A program made the position numbers and the translations under genes. Source: an uncultured Trueperaceae bacterium (lineage in GTDB: Bacteria; Deinococcota; Deinococci; Deinococcales; Trueperaceae). From it: a stretch of DNA of 55,347 nucleotides. The stretch's first letter is position 1; each line of letters opens with the position of its first letter. The notes under the pieces are model-generated. The model was not told the DNA's origin and ran no database searches. It was given only the letters and a program-made list of their open reading frames with translations. Location: assembly GCA_913057685.1 (NCBI GenBank), contig CAJXOA010000013.1:1-55347 (forward strand), given 5' to 3'. This document shows, one piece after another, positions 17,652 through 25,431 of this stretch.

Positions 17652-18842
17652 TTACCGACGCTTGCGGGGGTCGAGCGCGTCGCGGAGGCCGTCCCCCACC
17701 AGGTTCCAACTCAGGACCGCCAGGAAGATCGGGATGCCGGGGATCAACAACCACGGCACGAACTGGATCGAGATCCCCCGCGCCGTCGCGTCCGCCAGCA
17801 GCAACCCCCAACTCGAGGTGTCGACCGCGCTCGGCCCGAGACCGATGAACGACAGGCCGGTCTCGGTCAGGATGAAGCCGGGGATCGCCAGGGTCAGGTC
17901 GACCACGACGTAGCTGGCGGTCGCGGGCAGCAGGTGCCGGCGCAACACCCGCCGTTCGCTCGCGCCGAGCGCCTTCGCGGCCGCGGCGTACTCCATCTCG
18001 CGGATCGACAGCACCAGGCTGCGGATCGTGCGCGCGAGGCCGCCCCAGCCGACGAAGCCGAGCACCAGCACCACCATGAGGAAGGTCTGGGCGCTGTTCA
18101 TCTCCAGGCCGAACGCCTGCGCGAGGGGGTTGCGGGGGTCCTGTAGGAGGCTGGCGAGCACCACCAACAGGAACAGGCTCGGGATGGCGGAGAGGACCTC
18201 CACGAGGCGCATGACGAACTCGTCGACCCAGCCGCCGTAGAAGCCGGCGATCCCGCCGAACAACAGCCCCAAGCCCAGCGACACCCAGACCGCCAACACC
18301 CCGATCACGAGGCTCACCTGCCCGCCGTACAGCACCCGACTGAAGACGTCCTTGCCGAGGTCGTTCGTGCCCCACAAAAAGATCCGGGCGGGGTCGTCCA
18401 CCCCGAACAGGTGCAGGTCGCTCTCCCACAACCCCAACACCGAGTAGGTCGCTTCGGGCCGCTCGACGAAGAAGCGGATGGGGTAGCGCGTGGAGGTGTC
18501 CTCGACGTACACGCGCTGGAAGGTGACGGGGTCGCGCTCCACCTTCACGTCGTAGACGTACGGCCGCACCAACCGGCCGGTGTCCGGGTGGGTCCAGTGG
18601 ATGGGGGTCGGGGGGCGGAACGCCGCGACGGGGCGGGTGCGGTACTCGTTGACGCCGTAGGGCGCGAGGAACCCGGCGAAGATCGTCACGAGGTACATCG
18701 CGATCAGGACGACCGCGCCGACCATCGCCACGCGGTGGCGGCGGAACTGCCGCCAGGCGATCTGGCGTTGCGACATCGAGCGTTCGACGAGGCCCTCGAG
18801 CGCCTCGACGTTCGCTTCGCGGGGGCGGCCGGGCGTCGTCAC
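17652..18842 (-). CDS. Oligopeptide ABC transporter permease, DppC/OppC type with enlarged periplasmic loop
   Basis: A 396-residue permease, about 100 residues longer than the DppC-like protein at 657. The extra length lies between the first membrane helix and the [12 protein letters not shown] motif (roughly residues 65-160) and includes [20 protein letters not shown] and [10 protein letters not shown], an insertion also found in an OppC subgroup. The rest is standard: [22 protein letters not shown] coupling loop and [18 protein letters not shown]. The stop is TAA. The GTG start sits 1 nt after the DppB-like stop. Confidence 0.94.
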   Translation of the reverse strand: MTTPGRPREANVEALEGLVERSMSQRQIAWRQFRRHRVAMVGAVVLIAMYLVTIFAGFLAPYGVNEYRTRPVAAFRPPTPIHWTHPDTGRLVRPYVYDVKVERDPVTFQRVYVEDTSTRYPIRFFVERPEATYSVLGLWESDLHLFGVDDPARIFLWGTNDLGKDVFSRVLYGGQVSLVIGVLAVWVSLGLGLLFGGIAGFYGGWVDEFVMRLVEVLSAIPSLFLLVVLASLLQDPRNPLAQAFGLEMNSAQTFLMVVLVLGFVGWGGLARTIRSLVLSIREMEYAAAAKALGASERRVLRRHLLPATASYVVVDLTLAIPGFILTETGLSFIGLGPSAVDTSSWGLLLADATARGISIQFVPWLLIPGIPIFLAVLSWNLVGDGLRDALDPRKRR

Positions 18843-18843
18843 G

Positions 18844-19845
18844 TCAGTCGTACCGGATCCGCGGGTCGACCGCGGCGAGGAGGAGGTCGGAGATCAGGTT
18901 GCCGATCATCAGCAGGCCGGTCGTGACGACCACGAGGCCGAGGACGACGTAGATGTCCTGCCGCTGGATGGCGGCCAACAGGGTAGGGGTGATGCCGGGC
19001 CACGACACGACGATCTCCACCAGGCCGGCCCCGCCGATCAGGGTCGGGAGGATCCCCCCGATCCCGGCGACGAACGGGATGACCGCCGGCCGGAGGGCGT
19101 GCTTGTAGGTGATGCTGCGGCGCCCCACACCCTTGGCGCGGGCGGTCCGAATGAAGTCGCTCGAGAGGTACTCGATCATCTGCGCCCGCAACACCCGCGT
19201 GAAGCCCGCCACGCCCGACGTCGCGACGACGAACGCCGGGAGGATCGTGTGGTGCGCGACGTCCAGGAACCGCCCCCAGGCGTTCAGGTCGCTGAAGTCG
19301 CTGCTCGTCATCTGCGCGACGGGAAGCAACAGTTCGTTGAAGCCGAACGTCTCGCGGGTGAAGCCGCGCAGCAGGAACAATCCGAGGATCAGCACCTGCG
19401 CGAAGAAGAAGTTCGGGATCGCCAGACCGAAGTACGAGATGGCGCTGACGATCTGGTCCGCCCACGAGTACTGCCGGACGGCGGAGAACACGCCGAGCGG
19501 GATCGCGAGGGCGTACAGCAGGACGAGCGACGCGACGACGAGGACCATCGAGTTGCGGATCGGCGCCGCGATGAGGTCCCACACCGGTTGGTTGCTGCTG
19601 AACGACAACCCCAGGTCGCCCTGCAGGAGCGACCCCAACCAACGGACGTACTGCACCGGCCACGGTTGGTCGAGCCCGAACTGCACGCGCAGCCGTTCGA
19701 TCGTCTCCGGCCGGACGTTCGGCTCGAGCGCGCGTTGCGCCAGGAAGTCGCCCGGCACCAACTGCGCGACGAGGAACGCGAGGAACGTCGCGCCCAGGAA
19801 CGTCGGGATCAGGTTGAAGAGGCGACGGACGACGTAACCGAACAC
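18844..19845 (-). CDS. Oligopeptide ABC transporter permease, DppB/OppB type
   Basis: A 333-residue inner-membrane permease. The N-terminus FGYVVRRLFNLIPTFLGAT runs into QLVPGDFLAQRAL, and the C-terminal half has RAKGVGRRSITYKHALRPAVIP followed by a terminus AAVDPRIRYD. It forms the pore with the long DppC-like protein encoded just downstream. The GTG start is 91 nt after the binding-protein stop, a gap that contains a strong hairpin and GC palindromes. A GAGGAG sequence lies somewhat far upstream of the start. Confidence 0.94.
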   Translation of the reverse strand: MFGYVVRRLFNLIPTFLGATFLAFLVAQLVPGDFLAQRALEPNVRPETIERLRVQFGLDQPWPVQYVRWLGSLLQGDLGLSFSSNQPVWDLIAAPIRNSMVLVVASLVLLYALAIPLGVFSAVRQYSWADQIVSAISYFGLAIPNFFFAQVLILGLFLLRGFTRETFGFNELLLPVAQMTSSDFSDLNAWGRFLDVAHHTILPAFVVATSGVAGFTRVLRAQMIEYLSSDFIRTARAKGVGRRSITYKHALRPAVIPFVAGIGGILPTLIGGAGLVEIVVSWPGITPTLLAAIQRQDIYVVLGLVVVTTGLLMIGNLISDLLLAAVDPRIRYD

Positions 19846-19910
19846 GCGAAGGGGGAGCTCCTCGAGGGGGAACGCGCCGCGCGCGGCACGACGCCGCGCG
19901 CGGGCGAGGA

Positions 19911-19932
19911 CGCGGGGGCGGGTGCCCCCGCG
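19911..19932 (-). terminator. Intercistronic hairpin between binding-protein and permease genes
   Basis: A perfect 9-bp stem (19911-19919 with 19924-19932) with a 4-nt loop starts 4 nt after the binding-protein stop. No U-tract follows on the minus strand, so it more likely acts as a partial terminator or 3' stabiliser that raises binding-protein mRNA over permease mRNA. Confidence 0.6.
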
Positions 19933-19936
19933 CGGG

Positions 19937-21688
19937 TCAGCGCTTGAAGGTGAGCGGCAGCTGCCGGACGCCGACCACGGTGTCGATCAGGTCGCGGGGG
20001 TGCTCGCCGCCGACGTCGGACGCCCAACTGAAGTGCGAGAGGGGGCTGACCGTGAAGATCTGCGGTTGCAGCGCCGCCATGCGCGCCTGGATGGCGTAGC
20101 CGATCTGCCGCGCCGCTTCGGTGTCGAGGGTGCGGCGGCCCTCGCCGTACAGGCGTTCCGCGGTGCGTTCGGCGTCGGTGAGGCACGCCCCCGACTGGTT
20201 GTACATGTGCAGGTTGCCGTCGCACGGCAGGACGTTGGAGCCCCACGGCCAAATGCGGTTGCCGCCCTGCAGGCCGATCAGGATGGCGTCGAACGGCCGG
20301 TCGTCGCCGGTCGTCAGCAGCTGGTCGACGAGCAGGTTGAAGTCGATCGCCTGGACGTCGACCTGCACGCCGGCGCGGCGCGCCTCGTCGGCGAAGATCT
20401 GCGCGATCTGTTCGCGTTGGTCGTTCCCGGCGTTCGTCGCCAGCGTGAAGGCAAGCGGTTCGCCGTCCGCGTCGACGAGGGTGCCGTCGTCGTCGGGGGT
20501 GTAGCCGATCTCGGCGAGGAGCTCCAGGGCGCGCTCGGGGTCGAAGGGGTACTTGGGGACGTCCGGGTTCACCCAGTAGGCGTACACCTGGTAGACGTCC
20601 GACCACATCGGGGCGGCGGAGCCGCCGTACACGAGTTCGGTGATCGCTTCGCGGTCGACGAGGTGGCTCATGGCGCGGCGGAAGCGCACGTCGCGGAACA
20701 ACGCCTCCTTCTTCGGTTCGCTCGCCTTGTTCCAGTTGAAGACGATGAACTGGCTGCTCGCGACCGGCGCGACGTTCGGCAGCAGCTCCGCATCGATGTC
20801 GCCGTTGCGGATCGCTTGGCTGACGACCCCGACCTGGTCGAGGTTCGACGGCGAGAACGCGTCGATCTCGCCCGCGATGTAGAGGTTCAGCGCGGCGTCG
20901 ATCGACTCGACGATCTCCACGACGTAGCGGTCGAGGTACGGCAGCGCGTTGCCCTGTGCGTCGACGTTCCACTCCCCGAAGTAGGGGTTGCGTTCGAACA
21001 CGATGCGTTGCCCCGGCAGGAACTCGACCGGCACGAAGGCGGTCGCCCACACCGTTTCGCTCACGTCCGTGTCGGTGCCCCACGCCTCCTTGAGGGCCTC
21101 GGCGCCGCCGTCGCGGTAGATCTCGCCGAGGATGTGGTCGGGGGCGGGCGAGAGGTAGCCGGCGACGACGAGCGCCAGGCGGTCCTCGACGGGGAAGTCG
21201 AAGCGGACGGTGCGGTCGTCCACCGCCGTCATCTCGATGAGCTCCCCCTCGATGAACCAGCCGTCGTACGCGTTCGAGCCGACGTCCTCGTCGGTCTGCG
21301 CCTCGTACGCGAACAGGAAGTCGTCGGTGTCGATCGGTTCGCCGTCCGACCAGCGCAGGCCCTCGCGCAGCGTCATGGTGACGCTCAGCCCGTCGTCGGA
21401 GATCTCGAACGACTCCGCCATGTTGGGGATGAAGGCGTCGGAGTCCGGCCCCTGACGCAGCAACGTCGTCGCGTCGGCGGCGTCGACGATGTCGTTCTCT
21501 TCCGCGCTGACGAACGGGTTGAAGGTCCGCGGGTCGCTCAGGGCGGACACGCGGTAGGTGCCGCCGTACTGCGCTTCGCCCGGCTCCGCGGAGGTCCAGG
21601 CGGCGGGCCACGTCAGCGGCTGGGCGGAGGCCAGCGCCAGCGCGGCGACGGCGACGAGGGCGACGAGGTACGACGACGTTCGGTGCAT
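19937..21688 (-). CDS. ABC transporter solute-binding protein, family 5 (peptide type)
   Basis: A 583-residue exported protein. Residues 1-23 form a Sec signal peptide with ALASAQ at the cleavage region and no lipobox Cys, so it is probably released or held otherwise than by lipid. The mature part has YGGTYRVSALSDPRTFNPF, LREGLRWSDGEPIDTDDF and the FDPERALELLAEIGY helix, all SBP_bac_5 marks. The ATG at 21688 has AGGAGG 6 nt upstream; in-frame codons before it are leader sequence. It is the first gene of the operon running down to 15536. The ligand is probably a peptide, inferred only from the family. Confidence 0.95.
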   Translation of the reverse strand: MHRTSSYLVALVAVAALALASAQPLTWPAAWTSAEPGEAQYGGTYRVSALSDPRTFNPFVSAEENDIVDAADATTLLRQGPDSDAFIPNMAESFEISDDGLSVTMTLREGLRWSDGEPIDTDDFLFAYEAQTDEDVGSNAYDGWFIEGELIEMTAVDDRTVRFDFPVEDRLALVVAGYLSPAPDHILGEIYRDGGAEALKEAWGTDTDVSETVWATAFVPVEFLPGQRIVFERNPYFGEWNVDAQGNALPYLDRYVVEIVESIDAALNLYIAGEIDAFSPSNLDQVGVVSQAIRNGDIDAELLPNVAPVASSQFIVFNWNKASEPKKEALFRDVRFRRAMSHLVDREAITELVYGGSAAPMWSDVYQVYAYWVNPDVPKYPFDPERALELLAEIGYTPDDDGTLVDADGEPLAFTLATNAGNDQREQIAQIFADEARRAGVQVDVQAIDFNLLVDQLLTTGDDRPFDAILIGLQGGNRIWPWGSNVLPCDGNLHMYNQSGACLTDAERTAERLYGEGRRTLDTEAARQIGYAIQARMAALQPQIFTVSPLSHFSWASDVGGEHPRDLIDTVVGVRQLPLTFKR

Positions 21689-21771
21689 GGGGGCCTCCTG
21701 GCTGCGAGGGACGAACCGCGGGCGGACGAGCGCCGCGCGCGGCGCGCGGCACCGCCACACGGCGATGGGGA

Positions 21772-21801
21772 AATGTAGCAGAGCGCCGGGGGGTCGTACA
21801 A
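21772..21801 (-). promoter_or_regulatory. Promoter of the second peptide-ABC operon
   Basis: Minus strand TGC TACATT (21780-21772) is an extended -10 box. A poor -35 match TTGTAC lies 18 nt upstream (21801-21796), next to the secG terminator hairpin. The leader of about 75 nt contains a GC palindrome near 21732-21750 that could fold before the Shine-Dalgarno sequence. Confidence 0.5.
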
Positions 21802-21806
21802 ACGAC

Positions 21807-21832
21807 GCGGCGCACCCCGGAGGGTGCGCCGC
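21807..21832 (-). terminator. Terminator hairpin after secG
   Basis: A perfect 11-bp stem (21807-21817 with 21822-21832) and 4-nt loop lie 34 nt downstream of the secG stop. The minus strand continues GTCGTTTGT, a weak T-rich tail. It separates secG from the peptide-ABC promoter just beyond. Confidence 0.7.
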
Positions 21833-21866
21833 ACGAAGCGTCACGCCGTCGGGCGTGCGCCGAGGG

Positions 21867-22103
21867 TCAGCGGGGGATGATCTGCAGCAGGAGCGCCAGA
21901 CCGGCCCAGGCGACGCCCACGTAGATCGTGAGGCGCTGCAGGCCGCCGGCGGTCCCCCCGGCGGACCCGAAGTCGCCGCCGGACCCGCCGGTGAGGCCGT
22001 CCCCGAGCCCCGCCTGCTTGGGTTCCTGCAGGAGCACGACGGCGGTCAGGGCGACGGAGGCCAGGATGAAGAGGAACAACACCAACCAGAACAGGACGAA
22101 CAC
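21867..22103 (-). CDS. secG: Protein translocase subunit SecG
   Basis: A 78-residue protein with two membrane helices: FVLFWLVLFLFILASVALTA at the N-terminus and LTIYVGVAWAGLALLLQII near the C-terminus. Between them lies the conserved loop VVLLQEPKQAGLGDGLTGGSG. It is the accessory subunit of the SecYEG channel. The GTG at 22103 has GGGAGG 6 nt upstream and gives the normal family length; upstream codons overlap the tRNA gene. It lies 45 nt downstream of tRNA-Leu and probably shares its promoter. Confidence 0.93.
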   Translation of the reverse strand: MFVLFWLVLFLFILASVALTAVVLLQEPKQAGLGDGLTGGSGGDFGSAGGTAGGLQRLTIYVGVAWAGLALLLQIIPR

Positions 22104-22148
22104 GGAGACCTCCCAAGGCCGACGGTGGGCCGGAAACGGCGAGAAGCG

Positions 22149-22232
22149 TGGTGCCGGGAGCGGGATTCGAACCCGCACGGGTTGCCCCGGTAGATTTTGA
22201 GTCTACTGCGTCTACCGTTCCGCCATCCCGGC
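22149..22232 (-). tRNA. tRNA-Leu (CAA)
   Basis: An 84-nt class II tRNA read on the minus strand. The acceptor pair is GCCGGGA/TCCCGGC, with discriminator A and an encoded CCA (22149-22151). The anticodon stem GTAGA/TCTAC encloses CTCAAAA, giving anticodon CAA (22199-22197) for UUG codons. A long variable arm (CGGG...CCCG) and the T-arm GCGGG TTCGAAT CCCGC confirm leucine type. Confidence 0.96.
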
Positions 22233-22256
22233 ACGGGCGCGTCGGCGTAGCGAGTC

Positions 22257-22285
22257 ACGGTAGCAGCGCCCGGGGAGGCGGTCAA
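22257..22285 (-). promoter_or_regulatory. Promoter of tRNA-Leu and secG
   Basis: Minus strand -35 TTGACC (22285-22280), 17-nt spacer and -10 TACCGT (22262-22257) preceded by TGC. This is the best complete housekeeping promoter in the window. Transcription would start about 17 nt before the mature tRNA. Confidence 0.75.
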
Positions 22286-22296
22286 GCGCCGCCCCG

Positions 22297-24105
22297 TCAG
22301 GGCGCCCGCGCCGGCAGCCACGTCGCCGCCAACGCCCAGCCCTGCCCCCGCGACAGCGGCCCGGCGTCCGGCAGCCCGGCCGGCCACGCCCCCTCCCGCC
22401 GCAACGCCTCCGGCGTCGCCGGCCCCGCGCATGCGCCCCACACCAGGCAGGCGGCCGCCCGCTGCACCCGGGCGGCGTCCGCCGCCGTCGCCCCGCCCGG
22501 CGTGCACGGGACGGCGCGCTCCAAGCGCTCCGCCGCCTCGGCCTCGCCCGCCGCGCGCCGCAGGACCGCCGCCACCTGGCGGCGCACCGCGACGCACGTG
22601 GTGGGCGCGCCGCCGTCCGGTGCGTTCGCGTACCCCGCGGACGCCAGGGCGTACGCCGCGACGGCGCGGAAGGCGGCGCCGTGCGGGGCGTCCGCCGCCA
22701 CCGGGGGCGGATCCGGCGGGGCGGGCAGCACCGCCCCCCGCGCCGCCAGGGTGCGCCGCACGCCGGCGACGAACGCCGCGTCCCGCGACGCCGTGCGGGG
22801 GGTCCGCCCGGCGCGGACCGCCCGGGTCGCCGCGACGCCCACCGCCTCGCCCAACGCCACCCCCAGCGGCGCCACGCGGGCGCTGGCGTACGCCACGGGA
22901 TCGACGCCGACGCCGCGCCCGACGACCCACACGCCCGCCGCGCCGTCGGCGGGCGCCGCGACGCACAACGGCACGCCGTACCGCGCCGGGTCGGCGATCA
23001 CGAGGCCGTCCGGCGCATCGCGGGTCGCCTGCACGTCGAGCGGGTAGCCGCCCACCGCGACGTCCAGGGGGCCCGACCGGTGCGCCAGCACGTCCGCCCC
23101 CCGCAGCGTGCAGGCGGCGCGCAGGTGCACCGTCTCGCGCCGGTACGGCTGCGGCGCCAACGCGACGCCCGCGTCCGGCGCGACCCCCGGCACGCGGGGC
23201 GCGAGGTGCGCCGGGAGCGCCGCCAACGCCGCCTCCAGCCGCCCGCGGAGGCGCTCCTCGGTCGCCCGGCGCGCCTCCGGCGCGAGGGTCGCGACGCGCC
23301 CCACGTCCCCCGGGACGCCCTCGAGCGTGCCGGGCGCGAGGACGAGGGCGTTCAGCCACGCGGTGCCGTCCGCCCCGACCGCGAGGTTCGCGCCGCGCAG
23401 GCGGACGCCGGGCACGCCGGGATCGAACGACGCGAACGCGCCCCCGAACGCCCCCCACGCCGCCGCCCCCTCGACCTGCGCCCAGCCGGGCCCGCGGGCG
23501 CGCGCCGCCGCCCGCACCGCCGCGAGGTCCACGCCGTCGAGACGCACGATCCAGCCGTCGGCCATGCGGTCGTCGACCCCCCACGCCCGCCACCCGACGT
23601 CCGCCTGCGCGCCGACGGCGCGCGCGTGCCGGACCTCCCCGTCGCCGTCGATCACCGCGTCCGCCGGTACGCGGCCGCCGTCCCACGCCACCCCCGCGAC
23701 CGCACCACCCTCGACCTCGATCGCGACGGGACCGTCGGTGGCGACGACGTCGACCCCCGCCCCGTCGAGGAGCGCCCGCCAGGCGGCCGCCCCGGCGCGC
23801 GGGTCGAACGTCGGTCCGCCCCCGACCCGCTCCCGCCAGCGGGCGAACAGGCCGCCCTGCAGCGGCCGGCCGTCGTACGTCGCGTCGTCGATCAGCGCCA
23901 ACCCCACCGGCCCCAACGCTCCCCCGAGCGGCGTGCGGCCCGGCAGCAACGTCACCTGCGCCCCGACCTCCGCGGCGGCGACCGCCGCCGCAGCCGCCTC
24001 CGCGCCGGCGCCCAGCACCACGACCCGGGCGGGCGGACCCTCGGCAGCGGCGACGCCGGCCGCGGCGACGAGGAGGACGGCGGCCAGCCGCGCCGCCCGC
24101 CTCAC
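22297..24105 (-). CDS. Exported FAD-dependent oxidoreductase-like protein
   Basis: A 602-residue protein with an N-terminal signal peptide (residues about 1-21, ending VAAAEG). A Rossmann-like dinucleotide fold follows, VVVLGAGAEAAAAAVAAAE with LLPGRTPLGG. The third Gly of the usual GxGxxG is Glu-Ala here. The rest resembles FAD_oxidored (PF12831) proteins, including GLALIDDATYDG and RETVHLRAACTLRGADVL. The C-terminal 150 residues have paired Cys (residues near TTCVAV, VPCTPG, AACLVWGAC) that could form disulfides outside the cell. The substrate is unknown. The GTG start overlaps the glycosyltransferase stop. Confidence 0.72.
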   Translation of the reverse strand: MRRAARLAAVLLVAAAGVAAAEGPPARVVVLGAGAEAAAAAVAAAEVGAQVTLLPGRTPLGGALGPVGLALIDDATYDGRPLQGGLFARWRERVGGGPTFDPRAGAAAWRALLDGAGVDVVATDGPVAIEVEGGAVAGVAWDGGRVPADAVIDGDGEVRHARAVGAQADVGWRAWGVDDRMADGWIVRLDGVDLAAVRAAARARGPGWAQVEGAAAWGAFGGAFASFDPGVPGVRLRGANLAVGADGTAWLNALVLAPGTLEGVPGDVGRVATLAPEARRATEERLRGRLEAALAALPAHLAPRVPGVAPDAGVALAPQPYRRETVHLRAACTLRGADVLAHRSGPLDVAVGGYPLDVQATRDAPDGLVIADPARYGVPLCVAAPADGAAGVWVVGRGVGVDPVAYASARVAPLGVALGEAVGVAATRAVRAGRTPRTASRDAAFVAGVRRTLAARGAVLPAPPDPPPVAADAPHGAAFRAVAAYALASAGYANAPDGGAPTTCVAVRRQVAAVLRRAAGEAEAAERLERAVPCTPGGATAADAARVQRAAACLVWGACAGPATPEALRREGAWPAGLPDAGPLSRGQGWALAATWLPARAP

Positions 24106-25283
24106 CCTGCGTCCTCGGGCACGCCCTCGGGTGCGGCCTGGGGGGCGGCCTCGGGGGCGACGAGCTCGAGGGCGCCGGCGACGACGTCGCGGGCGGCGTG
24201 CGGACGCCCGACCGCCCGCGCCGCGTCACGCATCGCCGCGAAGCGCGCCGGGTCGCGCAGGAGCGTCCCGAGCTTGTGGGGCAGCGTCGTGAGCGGCTCG
24301 ACGCGGAGGCCCGCCCCGTGCTCCAGCAGGAACGTCGCGTTCGCCTCCTCCTGCAGCGGGTAGGGATCGACGACCACGAACGGACGGCCCGCCGCCAACG
24401 CCTCGGCCACCGTCAGGCCGCCGGGTTTCCCCACCACCAGGTCGGCGGCCGCCAGCAACGTCGGGACGTCCTGCCGCATCCCGAACGCGTCGATGCGGAC
24501 GAGGTCCGACGGGTCCGCCGCGGCGGCGGTCGCGACCTCCAGGAGGTCGCTGGAGCGCCCGCAGATCGCCTGGACGCGGAGGGGCCAGGGGGTGCGCTTG
24601 ACCTCCTCCAGCAGCCGGGCGGCGGTCGCCGCGTCGAGGCCGGACAGGGACACCAACAGCACCTGCACGTCGGGGGGGAGCCCCAACCGGGCGCGGGCGG
24701 CGCTCGGCGTCTCGAGCCGCGCGAAGCGCGGGTCGACCGGAATCCCCGTCGCGGCGACGCGGGCGCCGTCGACGCCGCTGGCGCGCAGGTGGACGGCGAC
24801 CTCCTCCGCGGCGACGAAGTACCGCGCGACGTCGGGCGCCAACCACAGGGCGTGCGCCCCGTAGTCGGTGACGACGACCGCCTGCGGGACGGCGCCGGTC
24901 CGGCGCGACCCCAGCACGCCGGTCGACAGGAAGTGCGTGTGCACCACCAGGTCGGGCCGGTAGGCGTCCACCCAGCGGGGGAGTTGGTACGACGCGAGGC
25001 GGGCGAGGCGCCGCCCCACCCGGCGGGAGCGGGCGGGCAGTTCGGTGGGGCTGCGGTCGAGGCGGCGCCCGAGGAACTCCACCATCTCCGGGGCGGTACG
25101 CACGAGATCGAAGTAGCTGCGGCGGTAGAGCGCCCGGAAGGGCGCCGACGTGTAGTCCAACAGGTCGACGTGGCGGGCGGGCACGCCCGCCTCCCCGAAC
25201 GCGGCCTCCAGCGCCCGGCCGGCGGCGACGTGCCCACCCCCGATCGACGCGGAGACGATCAACACCCGCCGGGACGGCGTCAT
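24102..25283 (-). CDS. MGDG synthase-like/diacylglycerol glycosyltransferase
   Basis: A 393-residue GT28-type enzyme. The N-terminal half is the MGDG_synth domain (LIVSASIGGGHVAAGRAL, HVDLLDYTSAPFRALYRR, VVTDYGAHALWLAPDVARY). The C-terminal nucleotide-sugar half has LVSLSGLDAATAARLLEEV and GKPGGLTVAEALAAGRPFVV followed by PLQEEANATFLLEHGAG. Relatives put galactose or glucose on diacylglycerol, and this one probably makes membrane glycolipids. The ATG lies 7 nt after TAGACT, fitting a leaderless message. Its stop overlaps the start of the exported FAD protein. Confidence 0.88.
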   Translation of the reverse strand: MTPSRRVLIVSASIGGGHVAAGRALEAAFGEAGVPARHVDLLDYTSAPFRALYRRSYFDLVRTAPEMVEFLGRRLDRSPTELPARSRRVGRRLARLASYQLPRWVDAYRPDLVVHTHFLSTGVLGSRRTGAVPQAVVVTDYGAHALWLAPDVARYFVAAEEVAVHLRASGVDGARVAATGIPVDPRFARLETPSAARARLGLPPDVQVLLVSLSGLDAATAARLLEEVKRTPWPLRVQAICGRSSDLLEVATAAAADPSDLVRIDAFGMRQDVPTLLAAADLVVGKPGGLTVAEALAAGRPFVVVDPYPLQEEANATFLLEHGAGLRVEPLTTLPHKLGTLLRDPARFAAMRDAARAVGRPHAARDVVAGALELVAPEAAPQAAPEGVPEDAG

Positions 25284-25290
25284 CCGCCCG

Positions 25291-25299
25291 AGTCTAGCA
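25291..25299 (-). promoter_or_regulatory. Leaderless extended -10 for the glycosyltransferase
   Basis: Minus strand TGC TAGACT with a 7-nt spacer (CGGGCGG) to the ATG at 25283. There is no room for a Shine-Dalgarno sequence. Confidence 0.6.
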
Positions 25300-25334
25300 A
25301 CCCCCCACCGCCCGCCGCGGGGCGGGCGTCCCCC

Positions 25335-25360
25335 CACCCCGCGCGCCCACCCCGCGCGCC
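25335..25360. repeat. Perfect tandem repeat, 13 bp x 2
   Basis: Two adjacent copies of CACCCCGCGCGCC (25335-25347 and 25348-25360) in the 148-bp divergent space between the glycosyltransferase and lipoprotein genes. GC-only DNA makes chance similarity easy, so function is open. Confidence 0.6.
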
Positions 25361-25404
25361 CGCCCCGCCGGTTCCCGCCGGCACGCGCCCGGCGCCGGTG
25401 GGGG

Positions 25405-25413
25405 TGCTACGCT
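25405..25413 (+). promoter_or_regulatory. Extended -10 for the PrcB-like lipoprotein gene
   Basis: TGC TACGCT, with transcription expected near 25420 and a short leader carrying GGAGGT (25421-25426). Confidence 0.5.
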
Positions 25414-25431
25414 TCTGCGCGGAGGTCCCCG

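Noticed and set aside
17641-17660. Short direct repeat GAGGGTTACC x 2
   Set aside because: It sits at the permease stop codon, is only 10 bp long and shows no further copies; no role is suggested.
17652-18842. Extra 100 residues in the DppC-like permease as a possible frameshift or fusion
   Set aside because: The frame is continuous, and the inserted text ([17 protein letters not shown]) resembles a known OppC subgroup.
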